From contig NZ_QFRI01000001.1 in NCBI RefSeq assembly GCF_003143755.1, positions 1,820,051 through 1,884,050 of the forward strand: 64,000 bases of DNA, read 5' to 3'. The position numbers were made by a program, and so were the translations under genes. Positions 18,161 through 27,555 of the stretch are shown here, piece after piece (position 1 is the first letter of the stretch; each line of letters opens with the position of its first letter). A model generated the notes under the pieces. The model was not told where the DNA came from. It saw only the letters and a program-made list of their open reading frames with translations, and made no database searches. The DNA is from Algibacter marinivivus. Its GTDB lineage: Bacteria; Bacteroidota; Bacteroidia; Flavobacteriales; Flavobacteriaceae.

Positions 18161-18829
18161 ATGGCACAATTTTCAAGATTAGAAGTAGCACAAGCAATGA
18201 AAGATACAGGGATGATTCCTTTGTTTTTTCATAACGATATAGAATTAAGTAAAAAAGTATTAAAAGCTTGTTACGATGGTGGAGCAAGATTAATGGAATT
18301 TACTGCACGTGGGGATTTCGCTCATGAAGTTTTTGGAGAATTAACAAAATACGCTATTGCAGAATTACCAGGAATGATAATGGGTGTAGGTTCTGTAACT
18401 GATGGGGCTGCAGCTTCATTATATATGGCACTAGGTGCAAACTTTATTGTAACTCCAGTTTTAAGAGAAGATATTGCTATAGCTTGTAACCGTAAAAAAG
18501 TGCTTTGGTCTCCTGGATGTGGTACATTAACAGAAATAGCTAGAGCGGAAGAATTAGGATGTGAAATCGTAAAACTTTTCCCAGGTGATATATATGGGCC
18601 ACAATTTGTAAAAGGAATTAAAGGTCCTCAACCATGGACGAGCGTTATGCCAACTGGTGGTGTTTCTCCAACTGAGGAGAACTTAAAAGGATGGTTTGAT
18701 GCAGGTGTTACTTGTGTTGGAATGGGTTCTAAACTAATTTCAAAAGATATTATTGCTAATAAAGATTATGCTAAGTTAGAGCAGGATGTAAAAGCTGCAC
18801 TAGCCATAGTAAAAGCTGTTAGGAAATAA
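18161..18829 (+). CDS. kdgA: KDPG / 4-hydroxy-2-oxoglutarate aldolase
   Basis: A 222-residue class I aldolase of the Eda family. MEFTARGDFAHEVF near residue 45, SPGCGTLTEIARAEELG, and the Schiff-base lysine in VKLFPGDIYGPQF are all visible, followed by VMPTGGVSPTEENLKGWFDAG. It splits 2-keto-3-deoxy-6-phosphogluconate into pyruvate and glyceraldehyde-3-phosphate. It acts right after KdgK. The unit ends at a strong terminator 27 bp downstream. The upstream enzymes that make KDG from unsaturated uronate (KduI/KduD or a DehR-type reductase) are not in this window. Confidence 0.93.
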   Translation: MAQFSRLEVAQAMKDTGMIPLFFHNDIELSKKVLKACYDGGARLMEFTARGDFAHEVFGELTKYAIAELPGMIMGVGSVTDGAAASLYMALGANFIVTPVLREDIAIACNRKKVLWSPGCGTLTEIARAEELGCEIVKLFPGDIYGPQFVKGIKGPQPWTSVMPTGGVSPTEENLKGWFDAGVTCVGMGSKLISKDIIANKDYAKLEQDVKAALAIVKAVRK

Positions 18830-18855
18830 TTTCAGTTATATAATTATTTGAATTT

Positions 18856-18883
18856 AAAGAGTCGCCATTGTGCGACTCTTTTT
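18856..18883 (+). terminator. Intrinsic terminator after kdgA
   Basis: A perfect 10 bp stem AAAGAGTCGC / GCGACTCTTT around the loop CATTGT, followed by a T tract. Confidence 0.85.
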
Positions 18884-18989
18884 ATTTAAGAATATAATTT
18901 TATTCTATATAAGATAAATATTAAGTTTTTAATAATATTTTAACTTAATCAAGTGAGGTGAATTACTTTTTTACTCACTATAAATTTGT

Positions 18990-18997
18990 TACATTTG
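18990..18997 (+). promoter_or_regulatory. Candidate -7 box for the FKBP gene
   Basis: TACATTTG fits TAnnTTTG and lies 23 bp before the chosen ATG at 19021. A second match, TAAATTTG, starts 9 bp upstream at 18981. Position supports the start at 19021 over the longer frame from 18958. Confidence 0.4.
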
Positions 18998-19020
18998 GCG
19001 TCAGAATAAAAAATATAAAA

Positions 19021-19725
19021 ATGAAAATAATGAAATATTTAAGTCTTGTAGCAGTATTATTATTGCTTGTGTCATGTAATAAAAACGGAGTTGCACAAAA
19101 ACCGATTAAAACAGAATTGGATTCTGTAAGTTATGCAATTGGTATGGATGTTGCTAAAAATGTTAAAGCAAGTTTTGATGATTTTGATAATGATTTGTTT
19201 ATCCAAGGCTTTACAAATGCTTTAGATTCTACAGATATTTTATTAGACGAAGCTGAAGCTCAAAAAGTTGTTAGAGCTTATTTTCAAAAGAAGCAACAAG
19301 AAGAAATGGCTAAGCGTCAAGAAGAAGCTAAAGCTAATAAAGAAGCAGGCGAAAAATTCTTAGCTGAAAATAAAACAAAAGATGGTGTGCAGACTACAGA
19401 AAGTGGCTTACAGTATATAGTTTTAAAGGAAGGAACAGGTGAGAAGCCAACAACAGCATCTAAAGTAAAAGTGCACTATCATGGTACTTTGATTGACGGC
19501 ACTGTGTTTGATAGTTCTGTTGATAGAGGTGAGCCTACAGAATTTGGTGTAACACAAGTTATTAAAGGCTGGACAGAAGGTTTGCAGTTAATGAAAGAAG
19601 GAGCTAAATATAAGTTTTTTATCCCTAGTGATATTGCATATGGTGCAAATCCAAGGCCAGGAGGAAAAATTAAAGCAAATGCTGCATTAATTTTTGATGT
19701 AGAATTATTAGAGATAGTAAAGTAG
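19021..19725 (+). CDS. FKBP-type peptidyl-prolyl cis-trans isomerase, lipoprotein
   Basis: The protein (234 residues from the ATG at 19021) begins with a lipoprotein signal LLLLVSC, so it is probably anchored in the periplasm or outer membrane. An N-terminal FKBP dimerisation domain (SYAIGMDVAKNVKA) and a long charged helix (EEMAKRQEEAKANKEAGEKF) precede the catalytic FKBP domain with VKVHYHGTLIDGTVFDSS, VIKGWTEGLQLM and IPSDIAYGANPRPG. This is the Mip/FklB layout. It assists folding of periplasmic proteins. A longer frame from 18958 exists but lacks a proper signal sequence. It stands alone, with terminators on both sides. Confidence 0.92.
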   Translation: MKIMKYLSLVAVLLLLVSCNKNGVAQKPIKTELDSVSYAIGMDVAKNVKASFDDFDNDLFIQGFTNALDSTDILLDEAEAQKVVRAYFQKKQQEEMAKRQEEAKANKEAGEKFLAENKTKDGVQTTESGLQYIVLKEGTGEKPTTASKVKVHYHGTLIDGTVFDSSVDRGEPTEFGVTQVIKGWTEGLQLMKEGAKYKFFIPSDIAYGANPRPGGKIKANAALIFDVELLEIVK

Positions 19726-19749
19726 TTTACTTCTCCAAGAATATATTAA

Positions 19750-19778
19750 AAACAGGAAGTTATGCTTCCTGTTTTTTT
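19750..19778 (+). terminator. Intrinsic terminator after the FKBP gene
   Basis: Stem AAACAGGAAG / CTTCCTGTTT with loop TTATG, followed by TTTTT. Confidence 0.85.
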
Positions 19779-19816
19779 TGTTTTAAGTATTATTTATAGA
19801 ATGAATATTCAAATTG

Positions 19817-19824
19817 TAACTTTG
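19817..19824 (+). promoter_or_regulatory. Candidate -7 box for era
   Basis: TAACTTTG matches TAnnTTTG and lies 23 bp before the era ATG. No convincing -33 TTG was found. Confidence 0.4.
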
Positions 19825-19847
19825 TAGCAGATTTAATTAAAATTAGT

Positions 19848-20729
19848 ATGAGTCATAAAGCAGGTTTTGTAAATATTATTGGTAATCCTAATGTTGGAAA
19901 ATCAACATTAATGAATGCCTTTATTGGAGAGAAACTATCAATAATTACATCCAAAGCACAAACCACACGTCATAGAATTTTAGGTATTGTAAATGGTGAA
20001 GATTTTCAGGTTGTTTTAAGTGATACTCCAGGGATTATAAAACCTGCATACGAACTTCAAGAGTCTATGATGGGCTTTGTAAAGTCTGCTTTTGAAGATG
20101 CCGATGTGCTTATATATATGGTTGAAATTGGAGAAAAGGACTTAAAGGATGAAGCATTTTTTAATAAAATCACTAGCTCAAAAATTCCAGTTATATTATT
20201 ACTAAATAAAATTGATAAATCAGATCAAGAACAACTAGAGAATCAAGTACAGACATGGTCTGAAAAAGTACCAAATGCAGAAATTTTTCCGATTTCAGCT
20301 TTGGAAGGCTTTAATGTGAAAGAAGTATTTAATCGTATTATAGAATTGCTTCCAGAATCACCACCATTTTATCCAAAAGATCAATTAACAGATAAGCCAG
20401 AGCGTTTTTTTATCAACGAAACTATTCGTGAAAAAATATTAATGCATTACAAAAAAGAAATTCCTTATGCTGTTGAAGTTGATACTGAAGAATTTTTTGA
20501 GGAAGAGAATATCATAAGAGTACGTTCTGTAATCATGGTTGAAAGAGAAACTCAAAAAGGAATCATTATTGGTCACAAAGGAACAGCTATAAAACGAGTA
20601 GGTGTTGAGGCTAGAAAAGACTTAGAGAAATTTTTTGGAAAGCAAATACATGTTGAATTATATGTGAAAGTGAATAAAAATTGGAGAAGCAATCAAAACC
20701 AACTCAAACGTTTTGGTTATAATAATTAG
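19848..20729 (+). CDS. era: GTPase Era
   Basis: The 293-residue GTPase has the P-loop GNPNVGKSTLMN, switch II DTPGIIKP, LLNKIDK and ISALEG (G1-G5 complete), followed by a C-terminal KH domain with GHKGTAIKRVGVEAR. Era binds the 3' end of 16S rRNA and assists 30S subunit assembly at the inner face of the membrane. Length fits the family. It is followed by a convergent hypothetical gene, and the related GTPase Der lies 0.7 kb away. Confidence 0.96.
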   Translation: MSHKAGFVNIIGNPNVGKSTLMNAFIGEKLSIITSKAQTTRHRILGIVNGEDFQVVLSDTPGIIKPAYELQESMMGFVKSAFEDADVLIYMVEIGEKDLKDEAFFNKITSSKIPVILLLNKIDKSDQEQLENQVQTWSEKVPNAEIFPISALEGFNVKEVFNRIIELLPESPPFYPKDQLTDKPERFFINETIREKILMHYKKEIPYAVEVDTEEFFEEENIIRVRSVIMVERETQKGIIIGHKGTAIKRVGVEARKDLEKFFGKQIHVELYVKVNKNWRSNQNQLKRFGYNN

Positions 20730-20740
20730 GAAAATATGTT

Positions 20741-21253
20741 TTAAGTTACTTTTTCTTGTTCAATTTTTAAAACAGTATGCATAAAATTATTTAGTAAACG
20801 CATATCAGTAGTGCTTGAAGCTTTTCCAATACTTCCTGCAAAATATAAAGTTACCCAAAGCAAAATCATTAGTAATGTGATACTAGCTTGTACAGCATAA
20901 CTTTCTTTTAAAGACCAATTGGTATAAGTCCAAATGGCAAAAGCAATAAATATTCCAGCAATAAGAAAATGAAGAAACATAAATAATGTCCAAACAGTAG
21001 GATTGGGACCAAATAAACCATGAAGCCTACTAGAATTATCATCAATTTTATTGATTTCTAAATGCAATTGAGGTGTCCAAAACGTTTGTTTCTCTTTTGG
21101 GAATTTTATGAATACATGATCATCAACACGAGTTACAACAAAATCAGATTGAGTAGTTTTAGCATTTTCAAAATCACTTAAAATTGCCTCATTATATCTG
21201 GGAATCTCCATTTTAAATCTTGGGCGTAAAATAATGTCGTTACTTAATGGCAT
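20741..21253 (-). CDS. Conserved membrane protein of unknown function
   Basis: The 170-residue protein has a soluble N-terminal part (residues 1-85, with IILRPRFKMEIPRYN) and two hydrophobic helices (about 88-108 and 120-142), ending in a short cytosolic tail. No known domain is recognised. It lies between era and der on the opposite strand and ends 11 bp from the era stop. Both neighbours are GTPases, but nothing in this sequence suggests nucleotide binding. Confidence 0.75.
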   Translation of the reverse strand: MPLSNDIILRPRFKMEIPRYNEAILSDFENAKTTQSDFVVTRVDDHVFIKFPKEKQTFWTPQLHLEINKIDDNSSRLHGLFGPNPTVWTLFMFLHFLIAGIFIAFAIWTYTNWSLKESYAVQASITLLMILLWVTLYFAGSIGKASSTTDMRLLNNFMHTVLKIEQEKVT

Positions 21254-21321
21254 TCATGCTTAGTTTAGTCAAGTAAATTACTATTTTTTCTTTATAATTT
21301 CAATCTTTCTTAAAAAAGAAC

Positions 21322-21349
21322 TTTGCGTCGTCTATATTTCCTATTTTTG
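21322..21349 (+). promoter_or_regulatory. Promoter of der
   Basis: TTTG at 21322-21325 and TATTTTTG at 21342-21349 are separated by 16 bp, matching the Bacteroidota -33/-7 pattern. The predicted leader is about 55 nt. Confidence 0.5.
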
Positions 21350-21411
21350 CAAAATATTTCGGATAGAAATAATAAAGGCATCGGATAGATGTAAAACGTA
21401 ATACAAAGAAT

Positions 21412-22716
21412 ATGAGTAATATAGTAGCAATAGTAGGAAGGCCAAATGTTGGAAAATCCACATTTTTTAATCGTTTAATTCAAAGAAGAGAAGCTATTGT
21501 TGATGCTGTAAGTGGTGTTACAAGAGATCGACACTATGGTAAAAGTGATTGGAACGGAAGAGAATTTTCTTTAATAGATACTGGAGGATACGTAAAAGGA
21601 AGTGATGATGTTTTTGAAGCTGAAATCGATAAGCAAGTTGAATTAGCTATTGATGAAGCTGATGCCATTATTTTTATGGTTGATGTAGAGTCTGGCGTTA
21701 CAGGAATGGATGAAGATGTTGCTAGATTGCTTAGAAAGGTTACTAAACCTGTTTTCTTGGTGGTTAATAAAGTTGATAACGGGAAACGTGCTGAAGATGC
21801 AGTTGAATTTTATGCTCTTGGTTTAGGGGAATATTATACAGTTGCAAGTATAAATGGTAGCGGAACAGGTGAATTGTTAGATGCATTAGTTGAAGCTTTA
21901 CCAGAAAAGGAAGAGGTTATTGAAGAAGATTTACCTCGTTTCGCAGTTGTTGGTCGTCCAAATGCTGGGAAATCATCATTTATAAATGCGCTTATTGGAG
22001 AGGATAGATATATTGTAACTGATATTGCTGGAACTACAAGAGATGCAATTGATACTAAATACAACCGTTTTGGTTTTGAATTTAATTTAGTTGATACTGC
22101 AGGAATTAGAAGAAAATCTAAAGTTAAAGAAGATTTAGAGTTCTACTCAGTTATGAGAAGTGTAAGAGCTATTGAGCATGCCGATGTTTGTTTATTGGTT
22201 TTAGATGCCAATAGAGGTTTTGATGGTCAAGTTCAAAATATTTTTTGGTTGGCTGAACGAAATAGAAAAGGGATTGTTGTACTAGTAAATAAATGGGATT
22301 TAGTTGAGAAAGATCATAAATCTGTTAAAGAATACGAGCGTGCTATTAAAAAACAAATGGAACCTTTTACGGATGTTCCTGTGATATTTATTTCAGCATT
22401 AACAAAACAGCGTATTTTTAAAGCTATTGAAACAGCTGTTGAGGTTTATAAAAACCGTACCAAAAAGATTAAAACAAGCCAGTTGAATGACATTATGTTG
22501 CCTCTGATAGAACGTTATCCGCCGCCAGCTTACAAAGGTAAATTTGTTAAGATTAAATACATCATGCAATTACCAACACCACAACCTCAATTCGCTTTTT
22601 TTTGTAACCTACCGCAATATGTTAAAGACGCTTACAAGCGTTATTTAGAAAATAAATTGCGTGAAAATTTTGGGTTTAATGGTGTGCCTATAAGTGTTTA
22701 TATGCGTAAGAAATAA
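21412..22716 (+). CDS. der: Ribosome-assembly GTPase Der (EngA)
   Basis: The 434-residue protein has two tandem GTPase domains: [12 protein letters not shown] / DTGGY / NKVD, and [12 protein letters not shown] / DTAGIRRK / NKWD. A KH-like C-terminal domain follows ([20 protein letters not shown]). The double-G architecture is diagnostic for Der, which takes part in 50S subunit maturation. Its start ATG follows a good promoter match. It appears to be monocistronic. Confidence 0.97.
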   Translation: MSNIVAIVGRPNVGKSTFFNRLIQRREAIVDAVSGVTRDRHYGKSDWNGREFSLIDTGGYVKGSDDVFEAEIDKQVELAIDEADAIIFMVDVESGVTGMDEDVARLLRKVTKPVFLVVNKVDNGKRAEDAVEFYALGLGEYYTVASINGSGTGELLDALVEALPEKEEVIEEDLPRFAVVGRPNAGKSSFINALIGEDRYIVTDIAGTTRDAIDTKYNRFGFEFNLVDTAGIRRKSKVKEDLEFYSVMRSVRAIEHADVCLLVLDANRGFDGQVQNIFWLAERNRKGIVVLVNKWDLVEKDHKSVKEYERAIKKQMEPFTDVPVIFISALTKQRIFKAIETAVEVYKNRTKKIKTSQLNDIMLPLIERYPPPAYKGKFVKIKYIMQLPTPQPQFAFFCNLPQYVKDAYKRYLENKLRENFGFNGVPISVYMRKK

Positions 22717-22889
22717 AATCCCTTCTGAAAATTAGGTTTTTTTTAAGAATAATCATACGAAATATGCTTTATATTCGTTAATAGTTAGCTATTAATAATA
22801 TATATGAAAATTGGAATGTGTTTAATCATATCTCTTTTTTGTCTTTCCCTTTTTTCAAATCACAATTTTGTAATATCAATCAAACAATT

Positions 22890-25454
22890 ATGAAAAAAAT
22901 CGTTTATATCCTTTTTATAGGATTAGTATCATCTTATACCTTTGCTCAAAAAATCATTGAAAATCCAGAATACGGGTTCGCCTCATATCCAGGAGAAATT
23001 GCAAAAATTGAAATACGCGATACTACAACGGTGTTGCATTTCAAATTAAAAAAGTTGCCTTGGGGTTATTTTCATTTGCACGAAGAGTCTTACATCCAAG
23101 ATTTAAGTGGAGATAAAAAATTATTTACTATTAAACTCACGGGAGCAAAATTCAAAAGAAATTATTTTCCAAAATCGGGAGAAGTCACATATCAACTATA
23201 TTTTCCACCTTTAAGCAAAACTGCTAAAACTATTGAATTTGGTGTAGAAAAAAAAGGTGGTGGCGGTATTTATGATATTGTATTACAAGAAGATGAAAAT
23301 AGTGTATTATTACCGAAAGAGCTTCGGGGGAATTGGTATTTAGCTGATGGTAGTAATCGTTGGGATTATGGTTTTAATTCGAAATATGCCATTTTAAATG
23401 GTATAGTTTGGAATTATAAATCTGTTGACCAAAAAGGAAAAAAATATACTATAACTTTAGAGAAAGGTGGTGAGGTTAAAACCATAAATGCAAAACTTGG
23501 GATAAATGGAATGGTAGCTTTTGGCGGTTCACCTAAGTCACTACAAGATTATAGTACAGAAAAGGTATTCAACCCAGATTTTAAAATGCAAAATGATGAG
23601 GCTTTTGAAAACGTTGAGTTTACAATAGGTTCTACAACTTATTCTGGAATGATTAATGGGTTTTCTAAAAAAATGAAACAAAAAACTGGAATGCTTCATG
23701 TCAATAATACATTTTTAGGAGGCCAAGAATCTCATTTGGTTAAAATAAGCGAGGATGGAAGTTTTAAAGTGAAGCTAGCATTAACGCATCCACAAACGGT
23801 TTATGTAAAAATGCCAACTGGCAGATACGATGTGTTTTTAGAACCTAATAAAGAAGCGTTTCATTACATACATAACAAAGATTCCTATTTTATGGGAGAT
23901 AATGCCCAAATTAATACCGACTTACAAAATTTAAAAACCATTAGGTTTGGGTTAAGTAAGAAACAGTATAAAAAAATAGGAGAAACATCTCCAGAGGATT
24001 ATACTAAATTATGCCAAGAACTAAAGGAAGAAACACTGGGCAAGCTCAGTGCATTTCAAAAGGAAAACTTCGTTAATAAAAAAGCATTACAAATAAAGAA
24101 CGTAGAAATCGAATTGGGATATTACGATATGCTACTGAGTTACGATATGTATCGCAGTTCCATAGTTAATAAAAATAAAAAAGCCAAAAACGAAGAGGAT
24201 AAAGTGCCTTATGAGGAGTTTGAGGTGAGTGATAAATATTATGATTTTTTATCTAATGATATTTTAGATAATCAACTGTTAACATTATCGAATAGCTTTT
24301 ACTTTTTTGCTAATAGGTTAATGCATGCCAATATTTTTAATGAAAAAAGGCTTACAAACTTAAGCAAAGTTGAGATATCTTATTGGTTACAGAAAAAAGG
24401 CGTTGAATTAACTACAGGAGAACTTAACATGGTAGAATTCAGTAAGCAAATTGAAACTCCTGAAATGCTTGCTAAAGAGGGAAAGTTCCAAAAGACTTAT
24501 GGAGACACCAGACAAGCATTCTTCAAAAAATATAAGAAACATTTTAAGGATGTATCAGCATATACAAAGAAACAAGACCAACCGAAACATGACTTTATTC
24601 TTAATGTAGTGGGCTATTTAAAAACTATTAATATTGCAATTACAGAAGAAGAAGCAAAAATGGTAGAAGCCTTAGAGGTTTTAAAGACACCTATTGAAAT
24701 TGAAGAAGAGCACTTATTTAATAAACAGTTTACAGGTGTACTTAAAACATTTTATGATAAATTTAATGAACATACATCTGAGATTTTTAAGGCACGCCTG
24801 AATGAAGTAAGAGATAAAAAAATGCAAGCGTTTTTCGGAAGGCAGAATTCCTTTTTGCAGGATATTATGAAAATGCAAAACCTATGCAAACAATTTGAAG
24901 ATTATAAGTTTTATGAAGATGATATGTTGGCGGTTGCTCAGGAAGAGTTGCAAACATCGTTTTTAAAAGACTACTTGACATTTTGTAATACGCAAACCAA
25001 AGAAAAGATTGAACGAAATAAGACAAAAGGAGGGTACACTATTCATAATGTTGAAAACAATGAAGGAGATGAGCTATTTAACTCCATGCTTAAAAAATTT
25101 AAGGGCAAAGTGGTTTATGTAGATTTTTGGGCTACCTGGTGTGGGCCATGTAAATCAGGCATAAAAAAAATTGCACCACTAAAAGAAGTAATGGCCGATG
25201 AAGATGTGGTGTTTTTATACATCACCAATCAAACCTCGCCAGAGGGAACATGGAGGAATGCTATTGCCAATATTAAAGGCGAGCATTATCGAGTATCTGC
25301 TGACGAATGGAACTATCTACAACAAAAATTTAATATTTCTGGTATTCCGCATTATGTTCTTGTAGATAAGTTGGGAGAGGTTGTAAAGCCTAAAATGAAA
25401 TACACATCTAACAGTAAGTTAAAACAAATATTTCAGGCTGAATTATCAAAATAA
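22890..25454 (+). CDS. Large TlpA/thioredoxin-like secreted protein
   Basis: From the ATG at 22890 the protein is 854 residues with a signal peptide (KKIVYILFIGLVSSYTFAQ). The long N-terminal portion (about 20-720) has no recognised domain; it contains beta-rich segments and then a helical, charged part. The C-terminal ~130 residues are a thioredoxin fold with WCGPC (Cys751/Cys754) in VDFWATWCGPCKSG and a cis-proline loop SGIPHYVLVD. Bacteroidota have many such long TlpA-like proteins with unknown N-terminal domains; the role is probably periplasmic disulfide reduction. A longer frame from 22818 would break the signal sequence and was rejected. Confidence 0.88.
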   Translation: MKKIVYILFIGLVSSYTFAQKIIENPEYGFASYPGEIAKIEIRDTTTVLHFKLKKLPWGYFHLHEESYIQDLSGDKKLFTIKLTGAKFKRNYFPKSGEVTYQLYFPPLSKTAKTIEFGVEKKGGGGIYDIVLQEDENSVLLPKELRGNWYLADGSNRWDYGFNSKYAILNGIVWNYKSVDQKGKKYTITLEKGGEVKTINAKLGINGMVAFGGSPKSLQDYSTEKVFNPDFKMQNDEAFENVEFTIGSTTYSGMINGFSKKMKQKTGMLHVNNTFLGGQESHLVKISEDGSFKVKLALTHPQTVYVKMPTGRYDVFLEPNKEAFHYIHNKDSYFMGDNAQINTDLQNLKTIRFGLSKKQYKKIGETSPEDYTKLCQELKEETLGKLSAFQKENFVNKKALQIKNVEIELGYYDMLLSYDMYRSSIVNKNKKAKNEEDKVPYEEFEVSDKYYDFLSNDILDNQLLTLSNSFYFFANRLMHANIFNEKRLTNLSKVEISYWLQKKGVELTTGELNMVEFSKQIETPEMLAKEGKFQKTYGDTRQAFFKKYKKHFKDVSAYTKKQDQPKHDFILNVVGYLKTINIAITEEEAKMVEALEVLKTPIEIEEEHLFNKQFTGVLKTFYDKFNEHTSEIFKARLNEVRDKKMQAFFGRQNSFLQDIMKMQNLCKQFEDYKFYEDDMLAVAQEELQTSFLKDYLTFCNTQTKEKIERNKTKGGYTIHNVENNEGDELFNSMLKKFKGKVVYVDFWATWCGPCKSGIKKIAPLKEVMADEDVVFLYITNQTSPEGTWRNAIANIKGEHYRVSADEWNYLQQKFNISGIPHYVLVDKLGEVVKPKMKYTSNSKLKQIFQAELSK

Positions 25455-25475
25455 AATATACGGGATATTAAACAG

Positions 25476-25507
25476 AAAAAAGAGAGGTTAAATTACCTCT
25501 CTTTTTT
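25476..25507. terminator. Bidirectional terminator between convergent genes
   Basis: A strong stem AAAAAGAGAGGT / ACCTCTCTTTTT with A and T tracts on both sides serves the thioredoxin-like gene and the convergent TPM gene that ends at 25536. Confidence 0.8.
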
Positions 25508-25535
25508 CTATCATTTAAATTTAGTTTATCTCATG

Positions 25536-26396
25536 TTACCACCCCCCAGAAGCACCGCCGCCTCCAAAGCCGCCACCGCCGAAGCCACCGCCAAATCCGC
25601 CACCTCCGCCAGAGGACCATCCACCGCCGCCAGAGCTTCCGCCCCAACCACTAGATCCTCTTCGATAACTGCCACGTCCCATATTGCTTAAAATTATGGC
25701 TTCTAATAAATCACTTCCCGAAGAGCGGTTTCCACGATTACCACCGCCACCACGTCTATTTTTAGAAATTGATATTAAGATGATAATAAATATGAAAATC
25801 AGTATGAAGATTAATCCAATAGGGAAATCACTTTGATTAGATTGACGAGTGCCTTTGTATTCGCCATTCATGACTTCAAATATCGCATCGGCACCTCTGT
25901 TTAATCCACCAGGGTAATCGTTTTGTTTAAAGTAAGGGATAATGTCTCGCTCGATAATGCGTTTAGACATCGCATCAGTTAATAAATGTTCTACACCGTA
26001 GCCTGTATTTATAGCAATTCTTCTGTCTCCTTTTGCTAATAGTATTAGTATACCATTATCTTCTTTTTCTTGTCCAATACCCCATTTTTGTCCCCATTTA
26101 GCACCTAAATAATTTATGTTTTCACCATTGGTGGAATTGATAATAGCAACAACAATTTGTGTTGAGGTAGTGTCAGAATACTTTACAAGCTTTCGTTCTA
26201 AGTTATTTTTTTGTGAGGAAGAAAGTAAGTTTATATAATCGTAAACAGCATCTGGATTTGCTTTTGTTGGTTTTTCAGGAATATCGTACTGCGCAAAAGA
26301 AAAACTAAGAGAAAATAAAGTAAATAGTAGCGCGAGTATAATATTGTTTTTAACATTATACCACGATTTAATACTAAATACTGAGTGATTTGGCAT
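25536..26396 (-). CDS. TPM-domain protein with C-terminal glycine-rich tail
   Basis: The 286-residue protein has a signal sequence ending SLSFSFAQ (preceded by a long basic N-terminal part), a TPM domain (about 45-170; IPEKPTKANPDAVYDYINLLSS, split here, and GAKWGQKWGIGQEKEDNGILIL), one transmembrane helix (FPIGLIFILIFIFIIILISI) and a tail of some 70 residues rich in Gly, Ser and Trp. It is the last of a lemA-TPM-TPM operon, with 1 bp between it and the previous gene. TPM proteins are linked to photosystem II repair in plants; in bacteria, the role with LemA is unclear. The tail coding DNA is unusually GC-rich. Confidence 0.88.
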   Translation of the reverse strand: MPNHSVFSIKSWYNVKNNIILALLFTLFSLSFSFAQYDIPEKPTKANPDAVYDYINLLSSSQKNNLERKLVKYSDTTSTQIVVAIINSTNGENINYLGAKWGQKWGIGQEKEDNGILILLAKGDRRIAINTGYGVEHLLTDAMSKRIIERDIIPYFKQNDYPGGLNRGADAIFEVMNGEYKGTRQSNQSDFPIGLIFILIFIFIIILISISKNRRGGGGNRGNRSSGSDLLEAIILSNMGRGSYRRGSSGWGGSSGGGGWSSGGGGGFGGGFGGGGFGGGGASGGW

Positions 26397-26397
26397 G

Positions 26398-26838
26398 CTA
26401 TCCTTTAGAGATTTCGTTTGTTAATTCGTTTGAATCAGAATCAGTATAAGGGAAATATTTTTTAAGCTTTTCTCCAGATTTTAAAACACCTTCAATTAAA
26501 CCTTCTTTAAAGTCTCCTTTTTTGAAATGCAATTGCATAACATCTTTGGTGCTATTCCAAAAGTTATCCTCAACCATATCGTTTATACCTTTATCACCAT
26601 AAATAACAAAGGTTTTGTCTTCAATAGCTAAATATATTAATACCGCATTTTGAAGTTTGGTATTATCCATTTTCAGCGTATGAAAAAGGTCTAAAGCGCG
26701 ATTTGTAGCATCGCCCTTACATGTTTTTTCAATATGTACACGAATTTCTCCTGAAGTATTTAATTCTGCAACCCGAATAGCTTCAACAATCTCTTGTTCT
26801 TCAGATGCAGTTAGAAAATCTTCAACGTTATTTGGCAT
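26398..26838 (-). CDS. TPM-domain protein (short form)
   Basis: A 146-residue TPM-domain protein without signal peptide or membrane segment. It starts with VEDFLTASEEQEIVEAIRV and has LNTSGEIRVHIEKTC, NAVLIYLAIEDKTFVIYGDKGIND. It lies between lemA (1 bp gap) and the long TPM protein (1 bp gap), so the three are surely co-translated. It is probably a cytosolic partner in the same membrane complex. Confidence 0.87.
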   Translation of the reverse strand: MPNNVEDFLTASEEQEIVEAIRVAELNTSGEIRVHIEKTCKGDATNRALDLFHTLKMDNTKLQNAVLIYLAIEDKTFVIYGDKGINDMVEDNFWNSTKDVMQLHFKKGDFKEGLIEGVLKSGEKLKKYFPYTDSDSNELTNEISKG

Positions 26839-26839
26839 G

Positions 26840-27454
26840 TTAAAACTCTACTTTAGGAGCATTTTCACTACCTGGAGCACTTTTAAAACGCGCCATTTCT
26901 TCAAATCCGAACCAACTTGCAAAAAGTTTTCCAGGAAATTTTGTGGTGTGTTTATCATAGATATTTACCTTCTCATTAAAACGATCTCTGCTGACATTAA
27001 TTCTATTTTCAGTTCCTTCAAGTTGTGATTGTAATTCTAAAAAACTTTTATCAGCTTTTAAATCTGGATAACGCTCTACAGTAACTAGTAATCTAGATAA
27101 TGCACCGCTTAAACCTTGTTGTGCTTGTTGAAATTGAGCCATTTTTTCAGGAGTTAAATCGCCAGCATCAATAGTTGTTTTTGTTGCTTCAGAACGGGCT
27201 TTTATAACGCCTTCTAAAGTTTCTTTTTCATGAGCAGCATACCCTTTTACAGTGGCAACTAGATTTGGTATTAAATCTGCACGACGTTGGTAGGCACTTT
27301 CAACATCTGACCAAGCTGTTTTTGCATCAGCTTCATATTCTACTGCCGTATTGTTAAAATTATAAGCGAAACCTCCTCCAACTAGAACTAAAACTATTAG
27401 CCCTATTACTATTAAGGCTCCACAGCCTAACCCTGCAATTACTCCTTTTTTCAT
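26840..27454 (-). CDS. lemA: LemA family protein
   Basis: The 204-residue protein has a short N-terminus, one transmembrane helix (VIGLIVLVLVGGGFAYN), then a four-helix LemA domain with the motif AYQRRADLIPNLVATVKGYA and LLVTVERYPDLKADKSFLELQ. The family is a membrane-anchored, mainly helical protein of unclear function, almost always next to TPM-domain genes in Bacteroidota, as here. First of a three-gene operon. Confidence 0.94.
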   Translation of the reverse strand: MKKGVIAGLGCGALIVIGLIVLVLVGGGFAYNFNNTAVEYEADAKTAWSDVESAYQRRADLIPNLVATVKGYAAHEKETLEGVIKARSEATKTTIDAGDLTPEKMAQFQQAQQGLSGALSRLLVTVERYPDLKADKSFLELQSQLEGTENRINVSRDRFNEKVNIYDKHTTKFPGKLFASWFGFEEMARFKSAPGSENAPKVEF

Positions 27455-27555
27455 GATAAATATTTTAGTGTGTTATTATTAATTGTTAGACACAAATTTT
27501 ATGTAAAAGTTACTTGAGTTTAATATTTTTTCCATTTTTAATGGATATTAAACTT

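Noticed and set aside
22818-22889. Longer start for the thioredoxin-like protein
   Set aside because: It would put about 24 residues before a standard signal peptide; the ATG at 22890 fits.
25536-25760. GC-rich repetitive DNA suspected as a foreign insert or repeat array
   Set aside because: It is the Gly/Ser tail coding sequence of the TPM protein, in frame and expected for this family.
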